Source of the DNA: Acidipropionibacterium jensenii DSM 20535
GTDB lineage: Bacteria > Actinomycetota > Actinomycetes > Propionibacteriales > Propionibacteriaceae
Direction of reading: 5' to 3'
NCBI RefSeq assembly: GCF_000425285.1
Contig: NZ_AUDD01000004.1
Location: 1-64,000 of the forward strand
DNA length: 64,000 bases
Each line of letters opens with the position of its first letter. Positions within the stretch are counted from its first letter, which is position 1. Both the position numbers and the translations under genes were made by a program. This document shows, piece by piece, positions 1-8,385 of the stretch. Under the pieces are notes generated by a model, which was not told the origin of the DNA, searched no databases, and saw only the letters and a list, made by a program, of their open reading frames with translations.

Positions 1-354
1 TTCATGACCCGGGCTCTGACCTTCTTCGAATCCATCGGGGTCGCCGTAAAGGCCGTGATGACCGACAACGGGGCCTGCTACCGGTCCCGGGTCTTCAGCC
101 AGGTCCTCGACGACGCCAAGATCGGTCACAAGTGGACCCGGCCGTACCGGCCTCAGACCAATGGGAAGGTCGAACGGTTCAACCGGTCCCTGGCCGCCGA
201 GTGGGCCTACGCCCGCGACTACACCAGTGAAACTGAACGCGAAGCGGCCTACACGGAATGGTTGCATCACTACAATCACCACAGACCCCACACCGGTATC
301 GGCGGCCAGACCCCCTCAGAACGTGTTCACAACCTCACGGGGAAGTACATCTAG
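1..354 (+). CDS. IS481/IS3-like DDE transposase, 3' part only
   Basis: This is the C-terminal 117 residues of an integrase-core (rve) transposase; the reading frame is open to the left edge, so the start lies outside the window. The second catalytic Asp (in T-D-N-G) and the catalytic Glu (in K-V-E-R-F-N) are separated by exactly 35 residues, the DD(35)E spacing of the IS3/IS481 type. The ending H-H-Y-N-x-H-R-P-H with G-x-x-P is the usual tail of this family. I could not fix the right terminal inverted repeat in the bases after the stop. It is probably an insertion sequence at the edge of the polysaccharide region; whether the element is intact cannot be judged here. Confidence 0.85.
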   Translation, partial: FMTRALTFFESIGVAVKAVMTDNGACYRSRVFSQVLDDAKIGHKWTRPYRPQTNGKVERFNRSLAAEWAYARDYTSETEREAAYTEWLHHYNHHRPHTGIGGQTPSERVHNLTGKYI

Positions 355-418
355 CCCGACCGGCACGCCGCACAGGGGCAAACAGGCGCAGCCTCTGACA
401 GGTGCGGGGACGAACGAC

Positions 419-447
419 GCCGGCCGGACCCTGAGGGTCCGGCCGGC
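419..447. terminator. Perfect 13-bp hairpin between transposase and beta-helix gene
   Basis: The arms at 419-431 and 435-447 are exact reverse complements, G+C-rich, with a 3-base loop. There is no clear T-run on either side. It lies between two convergent genes, 65 bases after the transposase stop and 24 bases after the stop of the minus-strand gene, so it could stop transcription from both. Confidence 0.7.
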
Positions 448-470
448 GTGGCTCGGGTGCACAGCCGAGG

Positions 471-2066
471 TCAGCTGGCGCTGACCGCAGCTCCCCTGGC
501 ATCGGGGGCCGAGGGGCTGTAGCGGTAGTTGTCGCGCCACTCGGCCCAGCCCGGTCCACCCTGAACGGTGGAGGGTCCCCAGCCGGTGCTGTTGAACCGG
601 TTGTTCACGGCCCGGACGTTGCGGTAGCTGCCGTTCTCCGAGGAGGGCTGGTTGAGGAAGAGGTTGTAGCCGCCTCCCTCGATGAGGTTGCCCTCGACGC
701 GCAGGTTGTCGATCCGGTCGCCGAGGGACTGGATGAACAGTCCGGCGGTGACATTGCCATCGGCGATGTTCAGGCGGTTGTTGGTGAACCGCGCCACCCG
801 GTTCGGGTTGTCGCCGGTGACCATGAAGTCGCGCACGGTGGCGGCCTCGTTGTGGGAGCTGCCGTAGGAGCGCAGGTCGGTCACGTAGTTCTGCTCGGCG
901 ATCGCGTCGTGCTTGGTGCCGGTTCCGTAGAAGCAGATCCCGCTGCCCATGCCGTGCATGTAGTTGCGCTGGAGCGTTCCGGTGCCGCGGAAGGCGCAGG
1001 CCGCCGCGATCTGAGAGGCGGGCACGTTGGAGGCGTCGATCTCGGAGTCGCGTATGATGATGCTGCGGTCCGAGATCACCGGGCAGGAGTCCCTCCCGCA
1101 GACGAAGTTGGAGACGATGGCGGCGGTGCCCGAGTTGGAGGCAGAACCGCTGCTCGGCTGGATGCAGGAACGTTCGACGATGATGTCGCCGTTGCGCAGG
1201 TCAAGCTGACCGACGATCCTCACCCCGGAGATCCGGGTGCCCGCCGCCGGGGTCAGGGATCCCTTGTAGACGGGCAGGCTGGAGCAGGTCAGTCCGAAGG
1301 GGGCCAGGCCGACATTGTGGGAGTTCAGCTGCCAGCCCATCAGACCCTTGGCAGCCGTGCTGTTGGTGGTCGTCGAGTTGCTCGGCCTCGGAATGGTGGT
1401 GCTGGGCTTGGGCGCGCTGGTGGCCGGCGACGAGGTCGCGGGGCTCGGTGCCGGGGTGCCGGAGGTTCCCGAGGAGGGGGTGAACTCGGTGTCGACCCAG
1501 TAGTTGCTCGCCCCGTAGGTGCTGGTCGGGAAGGAGGACTTCCAGCCGTTGGTGTAGACCCCGGCATTGCGCGGCATGGTCAGGGTGGAACTCGTCCTGG
1601 CCTGGGAGAAGTAGTTGCGGGTGGTCGGGTACGACCCGGACTTCGCGAAGGCCGAGACCACGTAGCCGCTCCCGGCGGTGAGCTTCACCGGAGAGGTGAG
1701 GCGGACGCTGATCCAGCCGGTGCTGGTGGTGCGGGAGACCCGGGTCTGGGCCAGTCGGTCGCCGTTGGCGGTCCACAGCGAGACGCTGCGGGGGGTCACG
1801 GAGGCATCGGCGCTGGCCTTGTAGAAGCGCACCGAGGAGACCGTTCCATCGGTCGACGGGGTGAACCGCATCCCCAGTTCGACGGGGATGCCCTCGTCGA
1901 TGGACCTGACGTCCTTGGGAGCGGATGCACCGAAGGTGGTGGACGGGGCGGCACTGGCCTGGTTCGGAAGGGCGGCGAGGGCCGCTCCTGCCGCAACCGC
2001 GGCCATCACGATCGCGACCGAGGCGCGTAACGGCCTCCGGTGCGAGGCGGTTGACGTGGACTTCAT
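471..2066 (-). CDS. Secreted DUF4082 + right-handed beta-helix protein
   Basis: A 531-residue exported protein. The ATG at 2066 is chosen because a GGAGAGG ribosome site lies 10 bases before it and it begins a classic signal peptide (R-rich start, Ala-rich core, A-S-A cleavage near residue 38); an upstream in-frame start would spoil this. A DUF4082 domain covers roughly residues 40-190 (V-R-F-Y-K, L-W, G-W-I-S-V, ending in Y-W-V-D-x-x-F). A Ser/Thr/Pro linker follows, then a parallel beta-helix-like region (repeated R-D-S-E-I-D, N-N-R-F/L, V-E-G-N-L). The C-terminal region is clearly paralogous to the lipoprotein at 4138. There is no LPxTG sorting signal. A lyase, hydrolase or polysaccharide-binding role at the exopolysaccharide locus is inference; no catalytic residues could be assigned. 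Confidence 0.85.
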   Translation of the reverse strand: MKSTSTASHRRPLRASVAIVMAAVAAGAALAALPNQASAAPSTTFGASAPKDVRSIDEGIPVELGMRFTPSTDGTVSSVRFYKASADASVTPRSVSLWTANGDRLAQTRVSRTTSTGWISVRLTSPVKLTAGSGYVVSAFAKSGSYPTTRNYFSQARTSSTLTMPRNAGVYTNGWKSSFPTSTYGASNYWVDTEFTPSSGTSGTPAPSPATSSPATSAPKPSTTIPRPSNSTTTNSTAAKGLMGWQLNSHNVGLAPFGLTCSSLPVYKGSLTPAAGTRISGVRIVGQLDLRNGDIIVERSCIQPSSGSASNSGTAAIVSNFVCGRDSCPVISDRSIIIRDSEIDASNVPASQIAAACAFRGTGTLQRNYMHGMGSGICFYGTGTKHDAIAEQNYVTDLRSYGSSHNEAATVRDFMVTGDNPNRVARFTNNRLNIADGNVTAGLFIQSLGDRIDNLRVEGNLIEGGGYNLFLNQPSSENGSYRNVRAVNNRFNSTGWGPSTVQGGPGWAEWRDNYRYSPSAPDARGAAVSAS

Positions 2067-2146
2067 GGGCTTGGGACCTCTCCAGGATGGACGGTGGTGG
2101 TCCACAGCGTGCAGACGGAATGACGCCCGCGACGTTGACTGAGACG

Positions 2147-2175
2147 ACAGTAACAAAATGCTGAGAAACTCTCAA
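2147..2175 (-). promoter_or_regulatory. Sigma-70-type promoter of the secreted beta-helix gene
   Basis: Read on the minus strand: TTGAGA (2175-2170), a 17-base spacer, then TACTGT (2152-2147). It matches TTGACA at 5 of 6 bases and TATAAT at 4 of 6. Transcription would start near 2140, leaving a leader of about 75 bases that carries the GGAGAGG site. Confidence 0.6.
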
Positions 2176-2239
2176 AGTCGCATCAGGTTTGATCGCACGA
2201 GGTCCCTCGCGGTCGGCCGCCACCGTACCGGCTGATCGA

Positions 2240-2245
2240 TATACT
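2240..2245 (+). promoter_or_regulatory. Candidate -10 element of the polysaccharide operon
   Basis: TATACT, 5 of 6 matches to TATAAT, about 67 bases before the first gene of the plus-strand operon. No good -35 hexamer is seen at the right distance, so this is tentative. Confidence 0.4.
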
Positions 2246-2312
2246 GACGGCGCGTCGTGGGCCGCCCGGGCACTTCACACACCGATGAGTGGACTCCCAG
2301 TGAGGACGATCA

Positions 2313-4151
2313 ATGGACACAGCCGAGGCCAGACCGGTCGGACCGCTCGCGTCCGGCCAGGAGCAGGGGGAGCGGCAGTTCTCCGGTCCCGACGGTGAGG
2401 TCGATGTCGCGGCCGTCGTCGTGACCTACAACAGCGCCGAGATGATCGAGGGTCTGGTGGAGTCCCTGCGCCGGGACGCCACCGACATCGCGCTGCGGGT
2501 CGTGGCCGTCGACAACGGCTCCACCGATGACACGGTCGAGCGCCTCAGGCGACTGGGGGACGTCATCGTCATCGAGTCCGGCGGGAACCTGGGGTACGCG
2601 GCGGGCATCAACATCGGGATGAGATCGGTGGGGGCGGCCCGCAGCGTCCTCATCCTGAACCCCGACGTGAGGCTGCTGCCGGGCTGCCTGGCAGCGCTGC
2701 GCGGCCGTCTGGGTCGGGGAGCCGCCTGTGCCGTACCGGCCATCGTCGACGCCGAGGGTCACCTCTCCCACTCGCTGAGGCGCGAGCCGAGTCTGACCGC
2801 CGCGGCCGCAGACGCGGTGCTGGGCAGGCTGTGGCCCACCCGACCGTCCCTCCTGTCGGAGACGGTCCGTTCGCCGGCGGCCTACCGACGACCGCATCGG
2901 ATCGACTGGGCCACCGGGGCGGCCCTTCTGGTGGATCGCCGCACCGCCGATCGGGTGGGCCCGTGGGACGAGCGGTTCTTCCTCTACTCCGAGGAGACCG
3001 ACTTCTTCCGCCGGCTGCGCGACTGCGGCGGCGAGGTCTGGTACGAACCGGAGGCACGGGTCGTCCACTCCGAGGCCGGCTCGGGCCGGACCCCCGAACT
3101 GGTGGCCCTCACCATCGTCAATGCGGTGCGCTACGCCGAGAAGCACCATCGGCGCACCGCCCTGCCACTTCGAGGGATCCTGCTGCTGCACGAGCTCCGC
3201 AGATGGCGGGACCCCGATCACCGAGTGGCCCTCTCGGCGCTGCTCTCGCGTCGCCGCTGGGAGGACCTTCCGCACACGACCTCCGGTGACGCGCAGGGTG
3301 CGATCGACCTGTTGCTGGTAACCCGGTTCAACCTTCCCTCCCGCGGGCCCGAGAGTCTCATCAGGGCCCAGGAGGGCTGGCTGCAGAGCCGCATCGAACT
3401 CTTCGAGCGCTACACCGTGCCGTCGGTGCGCTCCCAGACCGACGAGGGATTCCGGTGGCTGGTCTACCTGGATCCGCAGAGTCCTCAGTGGCTGCTCGAC
3501 AGGCTGAACCCGCTGGTGAGGCAGGGGCTCCTCACCGTGCGCTACAGCGAGGAGGTGAGTTGGCAGGACCTGGCCGCCGACGCCCGCGATGTCACCGGTG
3601 GCCGCGGACGGCTGCTCGTCACCGCCAATCTCGACAACGACGATGCCCTCGCCGCCGACTTCGTGGCACGACTGCGGGACGCGGCGTCCAGAGGACTGCG
3701 CGGAGCCGTCTACCTGGCAGACGGCCTCATCAGGATGGACGGCCGCGTCTATCGGTGGCGGGATCCCGACAACGCGTTCTGCAGCGTCATCGAGACGTGG
3801 GACGCGCCGATGACCGCCTGGCGGGACTGGCACATTCTGCTGCATCGACACATGGCTGCCACCGCACTGGAGGGACCGCCCGGATGGCTGCAGATCGTCC
3901 ACGGCAGGAATGTCAGCAACCGCATCCGAGGACGCCTGGTCGATCCTCTGGCCTTCCGTAGACTGTTCCCGGGAGCCCTGGATGACGTCGCCTCACCGTC
4001 CGGACGAGAACTCATCGCTGACGCTCTGGTGGCCCGACCCGCACGGGAGGGTCGTGAGATGGTCCGCGGAGCTGCCAAGCGGGTGCTGCTGATGGTGCTG
4101 GGAAAGAACGGTCTGGAGAGGCTCAAGGAGAGGTGTCATGGCGGGCGCTGA
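2313..4151 (+). CDS. Fused glycosyltransferase: GT2 domain + rhamnosyltransferase-like domain
   Basis: A 612-residue cytoplasmic protein with two glycosyltransferase halves. Residues about 29-300 form a GT2/WbbL-like GT-A domain (V-V-V-T-Y-N-S, V-D-N-G-S-T-D, N-P-D-V, and W-A-T-G-A-A-L-L with E-E-T-D-F). From about residue 330 (L-L-V-T-R-F-N) to 560 the sequence resembles the putative rhamnosyltransferase family (Pfam Rhamno_transf), with F-R-W-L-V-Y-L-D-P and N-L-D-N-D-D-A. Each domain is usually a separate protein, so this looks like a fusion adding two sugars in succession. It is first in the plus-strand operon and its stop overlaps the next start by 14 bases. Substrates cannot be read from sequence; rhamnose is suggested only by family. 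Confidence 0.85.
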   Translation: MDTAEARPVGPLASGQEQGERQFSGPDGEVDVAAVVVTYNSAEMIEGLVESLRRDATDIALRVVAVDNGSTDDTVERLRRLGDVIVIESGGNLGYAAGINIGMRSVGAARSVLILNPDVRLLPGCLAALRGRLGRGAACAVPAIVDAEGHLSHSLRREPSLTAAAADAVLGRLWPTRPSLLSETVRSPAAYRRPHRIDWATGAALLVDRRTADRVGPWDERFFLYSEETDFFRRLRDCGGEVWYEPEARVVHSEAGSGRTPELVALTIVNAVRYAEKHHRRTALPLRGILLLHELRRWRDPDHRVALSALLSRRRWEDLPHTTSGDAQGAIDLLLVTRFNLPSRGPESLIRAQEGWLQSRIELFERYTVPSVRSQTDEGFRWLVYLDPQSPQWLLDRLNPLVRQGLLTVRYSEEVSWQDLAADARDVTGGRGRLLVTANLDNDDALAADFVARLRDAASRGLRGAVYLADGLIRMDGRVYRWRDPDNAFCSVIETWDAPMTAWRDWHILLHRHMAATALEGPPGWLQIVHGRNVSNRIRGRLVDPLAFRRLFPGALDDVASPSGRELIADALVARPAREGREMVRGAAKRVLLMVLGKNGLERLKERCHGGR

Positions 4152-5232
4152 CAGGACTGGCACGGGAGATGCTCACGTGGATGTCACCGGCTGCGCTGGT
4201 GCGCTCCGTGGTCGGCGCTGGGCCGGTGGGGCGGCACTGATGGTGGGGCTGTGCCTGATGACATCGGGCTGCACTGGCTCCGGACCCGGTCCGGCCTCCG
4301 GTTCGAGCCCGGCATCTGGTAGTTCGAGACCGTCGGCGGTCTCCCCGTCGGCCGGCGCCTCCTCCGTGGCGGCACCGACCTCGGGCTGGGCGATCACCCA
4401 GGCGAATGTCGGTCTCAGGCGCCTCGGACTGAACTGCACGAGCCTTCCCGCCTACCGGGGGCCGAGCACGGTGCTCGCCGGGACGACGATCTCGGGCCGG
4501 CTCATCAGCACCGGTCTGGACCTGTCGTCGGGCAGCATCACCATTGAGCGCAGCTGCATCCGTCCCACCAAGGCCGCACCGGGGATGCCGATCGTGGGCA
4601 CGACGAACTACAACTCGATGCGGCCGGCCGCCGGCAGGGTGATCATCCGCGACAGCGAGATCGACGGCACCCTGCTCGATGCGAGGACCGCGGCCCAGGC
4701 GACCGGTTTCATCGGTGTGGCCGACCTGGCCCGGAACTACATCCATCGCCTCGGCAGCGGTATCGGAATCATGAACGCCGGATCGGAGCTCGACTCGGTG
4801 ATCGAGCAGAACTACGTCACGGGACTGGTGGCCGAGGGCGACCCGGCCAAGGACGGCACCCACTCCGATGCCTTCACGGTCCGTGACTTCGACGTCAGCA
4901 AGAGGGCCGACCGGACCCTGGTCGTGCGCAACAACCGTTTCGACTGCGATTCCGGGTCCGACACCGGTGCACTGTTCATCCAGACCTATTCCGGACGCAT
5001 CGGCAATGTGCTGGTCGAGGGGAACCTGCTGGAGGGGGGCGGCTACCAGCTGGGGCTGAACGGTGCGAACTACCCGTACAGCAATGTCCGCGCCCTCAAC
5101 AACCGGTTCAGCGGGACCGGTTGGGGCCCGGCCTATCTGCAGGGTGGAAAGGGCTGGACCCGGTGGGAGAACAACCATCTCCACGGCGATGGTGACGTGC
5201 GTGCACAGGGTGCCGCGGTGAACCACCCGTGA
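4138..5232 (+). CDS. Beta-helix lipoprotein, paralogue of the secreted protein at 471
   Basis: A 364-residue lipoprotein: a hydrophobic segment ends in T-S-G-C (Cys45), a plausible lipobox, followed by a Ser/Pro-rich linker. The N-region is long if the ATG at 4138 is used; a GTG at 4177 would give a more ordinary signal peptide and is the alternative. The remaining ~280 residues align throughout with the C-terminal half of the 471-2066 product (W-x-I-T-Q-A-N-V-G-L, R-S-C-I, I-I-R-D-S-E-I-D, I-E-Q-N-Y-V, G-N-L-L-E-G-G-G-Y, F-S-G-T-G-W-G-P), but without DUF4082. The two probably act on the same glycan, one released and one anchored on the membrane's outer face. No catalytic residues are assigned. 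Confidence 0.8.
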   Translation: MAGADRTGTGDAHVDVTGCAGALRGRRWAGGAALMVGLCLMTSGCTGSGPGPASGSSPASGSSRPSAVSPSAGASSVAAPTSGWAITQANVGLRRLGLNCTSLPAYRGPSTVLAGTTISGRLISTGLDLSSGSITIERSCIRPTKAAPGMPIVGTTNYNSMRPAAGRVIIRDSEIDGTLLDARTAAQATGFIGVADLARNYIHRLGSGIGIMNAGSELDSVIEQNYVTGLVAEGDPAKDGTHSDAFTVRDFDVSKRADRTLVVRNNRFDCDSGSDTGALFIQTYSGRIGNVLVEGNLLEGGGYQLGLNGANYPYSNVRALNNRFSGTGWGPAYLQGGKGWTRWENNHLHGDGDVRAQGAAVNHP

Positions 5233-5259
5233 CCTCGCCCGGGCGTCACCCGGGGTGGC

Positions 5260-5265
5260 TACGAT
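5260..5265 (+). promoter_or_regulatory. Candidate internal -10 element before the Wzz-like genes
   Basis: TACGAT in the 67-base gap after the lipoprotein gene, the only sizeable gap in this operon. It would start transcription near 5272 and give a leader of about 28 bases carrying the GAAGGG site. No -35 element is evident. Confidence 0.35.
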
Positions 5266-5299
5266 GGCGTCAACATGATGCCGACACGAAGGGCGCGTC

Positions 5300-5968
5300 G
5301 TGAGCTTCCTGACCGTTGCCGGGGTGATGGTGCGTCGGTGGTACGTCGTGCTGGTGGCGGTGCTGTGCGCCTCATCGATCGGATACCTCTGGATGAGAGA
5401 CGGCGGCTGCTACAGTGCGGCGACCACGGTGAGCTTCACCCTTCCGGCACGGGCGGCTCTGCTGCCCGACAGTGGTCGTGACGACGCGAGCGTCATCGCC
5501 TTTGCGGGATCGGTGGCGGGGGAGATCAACAACGGCAGGGAACCGGCGACGTATGCGTCCAATGACGCACCTCTCTACGGGGTGGGGGTTCGGCAGGGGG
5601 TGCTGGTCGCCATCCCGAACACCGGGGGGCAGTGGTCGGCCATGTTCTCCAGGGCCGACATCGAGATTCAGATCGTGGGTCGGACCCGGGAGTGGGTGGA
5701 GAGAACGCAGCGCGAGACCATCCAGAAGGTCTTCGAGGTGTCCAGACAACGCCAGGGCGCGGCCTACACGGATCCGCAGAAGTACATCACCCCGACCGTG
5801 ATGCCGCTGACCGGCGGCATTCAGCAGGTGACGGTCGGCCGCCCGGCCCAGATGATGGCCTTCGCGGCCCTGATGGCGGCCGCTCTGCTGGCCGGCGGAT
5901 GGGGTGCCGTGATCGTTGACAGAGGACTCGCCGGACGGCGTCCCCGAGATGAAAGGTCCGCAGCATGA
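5300..5968 (+). CDS. Wzz-like polysaccharide chain-length/co-polymerase membrane protein (short)
   Basis: A 222-residue protein with one membrane helix near the N-terminus (after M-V-R-R-W) and another near residues 185-208, the two-helix layout of Wzz/polysaccharide co-polymerases with an external domain between. The GTG start has GAAGGG seven bases ahead. It lacks a tyrosine-kinase domain. The last four bases overlap the next gene (ATGA), which has the same R-R-W-Y plus hydrophobic start, so the two probably arose by duplication and may act as a hetero-oligomer controlling export or chain length. The family assignment rests on topology and context more than on strong motifs. Confidence 0.6.
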   Translation: MSFLTVAGVMVRRWYVVLVAVLCASSIGYLWMRDGGCYSAATTVSFTLPARAALLPDSGRDDASVIAFAGSVAGEINNGREPATYASNDAPLYGVGVRQGVLVAIPNTGGQWSAMFSRADIEIQIVGRTREWVERTQRETIQKVFEVSRQRQGAAYTDPQKYITPTVMPLTGGIQQVTVGRPAQMMAFAALMAAALLAGGWGAVIVDRGLAGRRPRDERSAA

Positions 5969-7026
5969 CCGTGACCCAGACCTTGCGCGGGCTTCTGCGC
6001 CGCTGGTACATCCTGGTGGTCGGCCTCGTGGTGGCGATCGCCGTGGCAGCGGGAGTCTGGAGTGCCGTGCCGCCCACCTACACGCGCACCTCGACCCAGA
6101 TTCTTCTGCCGGGATCCGGAATGATCCCGAGCGGCAGCAATCCCTACCTGTTCGTCGGAGGACTGGCACCCGCCGCTGACATCATCGTCCGTGGTCTGGG
6201 CTCGAAGAATGTCATCGAGGAGGTCGTCCAGGGCCGTGCCGGGACCACTGTCCAGGTGGCTCGGGACCAGACCACCTCGGGACCGGTGATCCTCATCACC
6301 GTGGAGTCGACGAGTGACCGGGACGCAGCAGCCGTGCTGTCGGCCATGAACCAGCGCACCGCGAGCTTGCTGGACTCCCTGCAGGCCGAGGAGAACATTC
6401 CGGAGCGGCGACGCATCTCGGTGGTGGCCGTCTCGGTCGACAAGCGCGGCACCGCCGAGCAGAAGAAGCGCCTCATGATGACCGGCGCATCGGGGGCCGC
6501 GGTCCTCGCCCTGTCGGTGCTGGTGGCATCCTTCGTCGACGGCGCCGTGCTGCGACGGCGGCGAGCGCGACGGGCGGCGCAGAGCGATGAGGACACGGCC
6601 TCCGACGAGCCGGCCCTCGACGGGCCGCCGGACTCCGAGAAGGGTCCCGGGCCCGACGGGGCAACACGCTCCGAGGAGTCCGCCCAGGCCGATGACGAGT
6701 CGGGCGAGACCTCCGGTCCCGATGCGACTGCGGCAGCCGGGGAGGAGTCGTCGAAGGGTCACCGCGCCGAGTCCGAGGAGGACTCCTCGACCGATGAGGC
6801 CTCGGACGGTGCCGACGGCTCCGAGGACACCGACGGGGTCGATGCGCAGTCCCTGGGTGACCGGGACCCCGCCCGGACCGACGATCCCGAGCAGACTGCG
6901 GTCCGCCCGCAGGCGGACCAGGGCTCCTCGCTGTCCCGGTCGGCGGCCTCCCCCGTGGATCCCGCCGAGGACACCGATCTTCCGGACCGAAGGGGTGACC
7001 GTGGAGAGCGGGCGCCCATTGGGTGA
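5965..7026 (+). CDS. Wzz-like membrane protein with long acidic tail
   Basis: A 353-residue protein. Residues 1-195 repeat the layout of its upstream neighbour: L-R-R-W-Y before a first helix, P-P-T-Y-T-R-T-S-T-Q-I-L-L (typical of the Wzz external domain entry), then a second helix near 170-190. Beyond R-R-R-R-A-R-R lies a cytoplasmic tail of about 155 residues made largely of Glu, Asp, Ser, Gly and Pro, almost surely disordered. Proteins of this class in Gram-positives often work with a separate tyrosine kinase, but the tail has no Tyr cluster and no Walker motif. It overlaps the downstream polymerase gene by 26 bases. The tail may be a docking segment (inference). Confidence 0.65.
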   Translation: MTVTQTLRGLLRRWYILVVGLVVAIAVAAGVWSAVPPTYTRTSTQILLPGSGMIPSGSNPYLFVGGLAPAADIIVRGLGSKNVIEEVVQGRAGTTVQVARDQTTSGPVILITVESTSDRDAAAVLSAMNQRTASLLDSLQAEENIPERRRISVVAVSVDKRGTAEQKKRLMMTGASGAAVLALSVLVASFVDGAVLRRRRARRAAQSDEDTASDEPALDGPPDSEKGPGPDGATRSEESAQADDESGETSGPDATAAAGEESSKGHRAESEEDSSTDEASDGADGSEDTDGVDAQSLGDRDPARTDDPEQTAVRPQADQGSSLSRSAASPVDPAEDTDLPDRRGDRGERAPIG

Positions 7027-8359
7027 TCCGGGGACGGGCAGGGTCGGCGCCGTGGGAATGCTCACGGTCTACCTGCTCTGTCTGCTGGTGATCCCCTCCA
7101 ACGTCACCATCGCCGGCCTGGGAACCTACGGTCGTCCATCGATGCTCTGGGGACTGGTGCTGTTGGCATGGTGGGTGCTGTGGCGGCTGGAGGGAGGGGT
7201 TCCTCCCGCCGGTCGGGACCGTCAGGTGGTGCGGATCGCGATGGGCGCCCTCGCCTTCGTGATCCTGGTGAGCTTCGCCCACGCGATGCTCAGAGGTCAG
7301 CCCGCCGACCAGATCAGCCCGGCGATCGCGGCCCTGGTGCGGACCGCCTCCTGGGGCGGGGTCTTCCTGGTGGCGGTGGACGGCCTGGTCGACACCGATG
7401 ACGTGGTGCGCCTGACGCGGCGGTTGGTGGTGCTCACCGGCCTGATCGCCTGCTTCGGGCTGGCTCAGTTCGCCACCCGGCGGACGATGCTGTCCTGGGC
7501 CGAGGGGATCCCCGGCCTGGTGTTCGGCGCCGACGACTTCTCGTCGCGGGGCATGTTCGCCCGTGCTGTCGGCACAGCGACCCACCCGCTGGAGTTCGGC
7601 GCCGTGGTGGTCGGCATGCTCCCACTGACCATTGCCGCCGCGGTCTCGGGAGGATTCCGCAGGGATCGGGCACTGCGCTTGCGCTGGTGGATACCCGCGA
7701 CCCTCGCCGCTCTGGTCGCCCTGGTCTCGGTGTCGCGTTCGGCCATCGTGGGACTGGCGGTGGCCATCCTGGCATCGATCCCGGGGATGCCCCGCAAATC
7801 CCGCCGGGTGCTCACGGTGGCAGCCGGAGTCGCCGTCGTGGTGGTGGCCGTCGCGGTTCCGGGAATGGCCAGCACGGTCGTCTCGCTGTTCACCGGGGCC
7901 TCCGACGATCCCAGCACTCTGTCGCGCACCAACGCGCTGGCCAGGGTGCCCGACTTCCTGGCCGCATCCCCACTGCTCGGCGCTGGATTCGGCACCTTCC
8001 TGCCGCGCTACTACATCTTCGACAACCAGTGGGTTCTCACCCTGGTCGAACTCGGCATTGCGGGAGCGGCGGCGCTCGCCGCCGTCGTCGTCTCCGCGAT
8101 ATGGAGCGCCGTCATCGCGGCGAAGGGCCTTGACCCCGCCGGTGCCGTGGTGGCGCGAGGAGCGGCGGCCTCGATGCTCACCCTCGCTGTGCTGTTCGCA
8201 TTCTTCGACGGTCTGGCCTTCCCGATGTCAGCCGGTCTGCTGTTCCTGGTGGCCGGTGTGTGCGCAGCCTCGTACCGGATGAGCGCCCGCCCGGAGACGG
8301 CCTCGCGGTTGCCGTCGATTCCGCTCCCCGAGAGCCGGGCCATGAGAGACTCGGTCTAG
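7001..8359 (+). CDS. Wzy/O-antigen-ligase-family polysaccharide polymerase
   Basis: A multi-spanning membrane protein of about 452 residues with some ten hydrophobic helices. The Wzy_C signature is visible: V-S-V-S-R-S-A at the start of a helix, then a long outer loop ending in P-L-L-G-A-G-F-G-T-F and Q-W-V-L-T-L-V-E-L-G. It should polymerise lipid-linked repeat units, or ligate finished chains, at the outer face of the membrane. GTG at 7001 is preferred because AAGGGG lies five bases ahead, giving a 26-base overlap with the previous gene; GTG at 6995 or 7052 are alternatives. It stands between the Wzz-like pair and the GT4 genes, as in Wzy-dependent clusters. No Wzx flippase is seen in the window. 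Confidence 0.8.
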   Translation: MESGRPLGDPGTGRVGAVGMLTVYLLCLLVIPSNVTIAGLGTYGRPSMLWGLVLLAWWVLWRLEGGVPPAGRDRQVVRIAMGALAFVILVSFAHAMLRGQPADQISPAIAALVRTASWGGVFLVAVDGLVDTDDVVRLTRRLVVLTGLIACFGLAQFATRRTMLSWAEGIPGLVFGADDFSSRGMFARAVGTATHPLEFGAVVVGMLPLTIAAAVSGGFRRDRALRLRWWIPATLAALVALVSVSRSAIVGLAVAILASIPGMPRKSRRVLTVAAGVAVVVVAVAVPGMASTVVSLFTGASDDPSTLSRTNALARVPDFLAASPLLGAGFGTFLPRYYIFDNQWVLTLVELGIAGAAALAAVVVSAIWSAVIAAKGLDPAGAVVARGAAASMLTLAVLFAFFDGLAFPMSAGLLFLVAGVCAASYRMSARPETASRLPSIPLPESRAMRDSV

Positions 8360-8385
8360 CTGAGGAGCCGCCCGGGACACGACCC

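Noticed and set aside
852-2030. Long plus-strand open frame opposite the secreted beta-helix gene
   Set aside because: Shadow of the minus-strand gene: Gly/Arg/Val-rich composition, no family motifs, while the opposite strand has a signal peptide, DUF4082 and a promoter.
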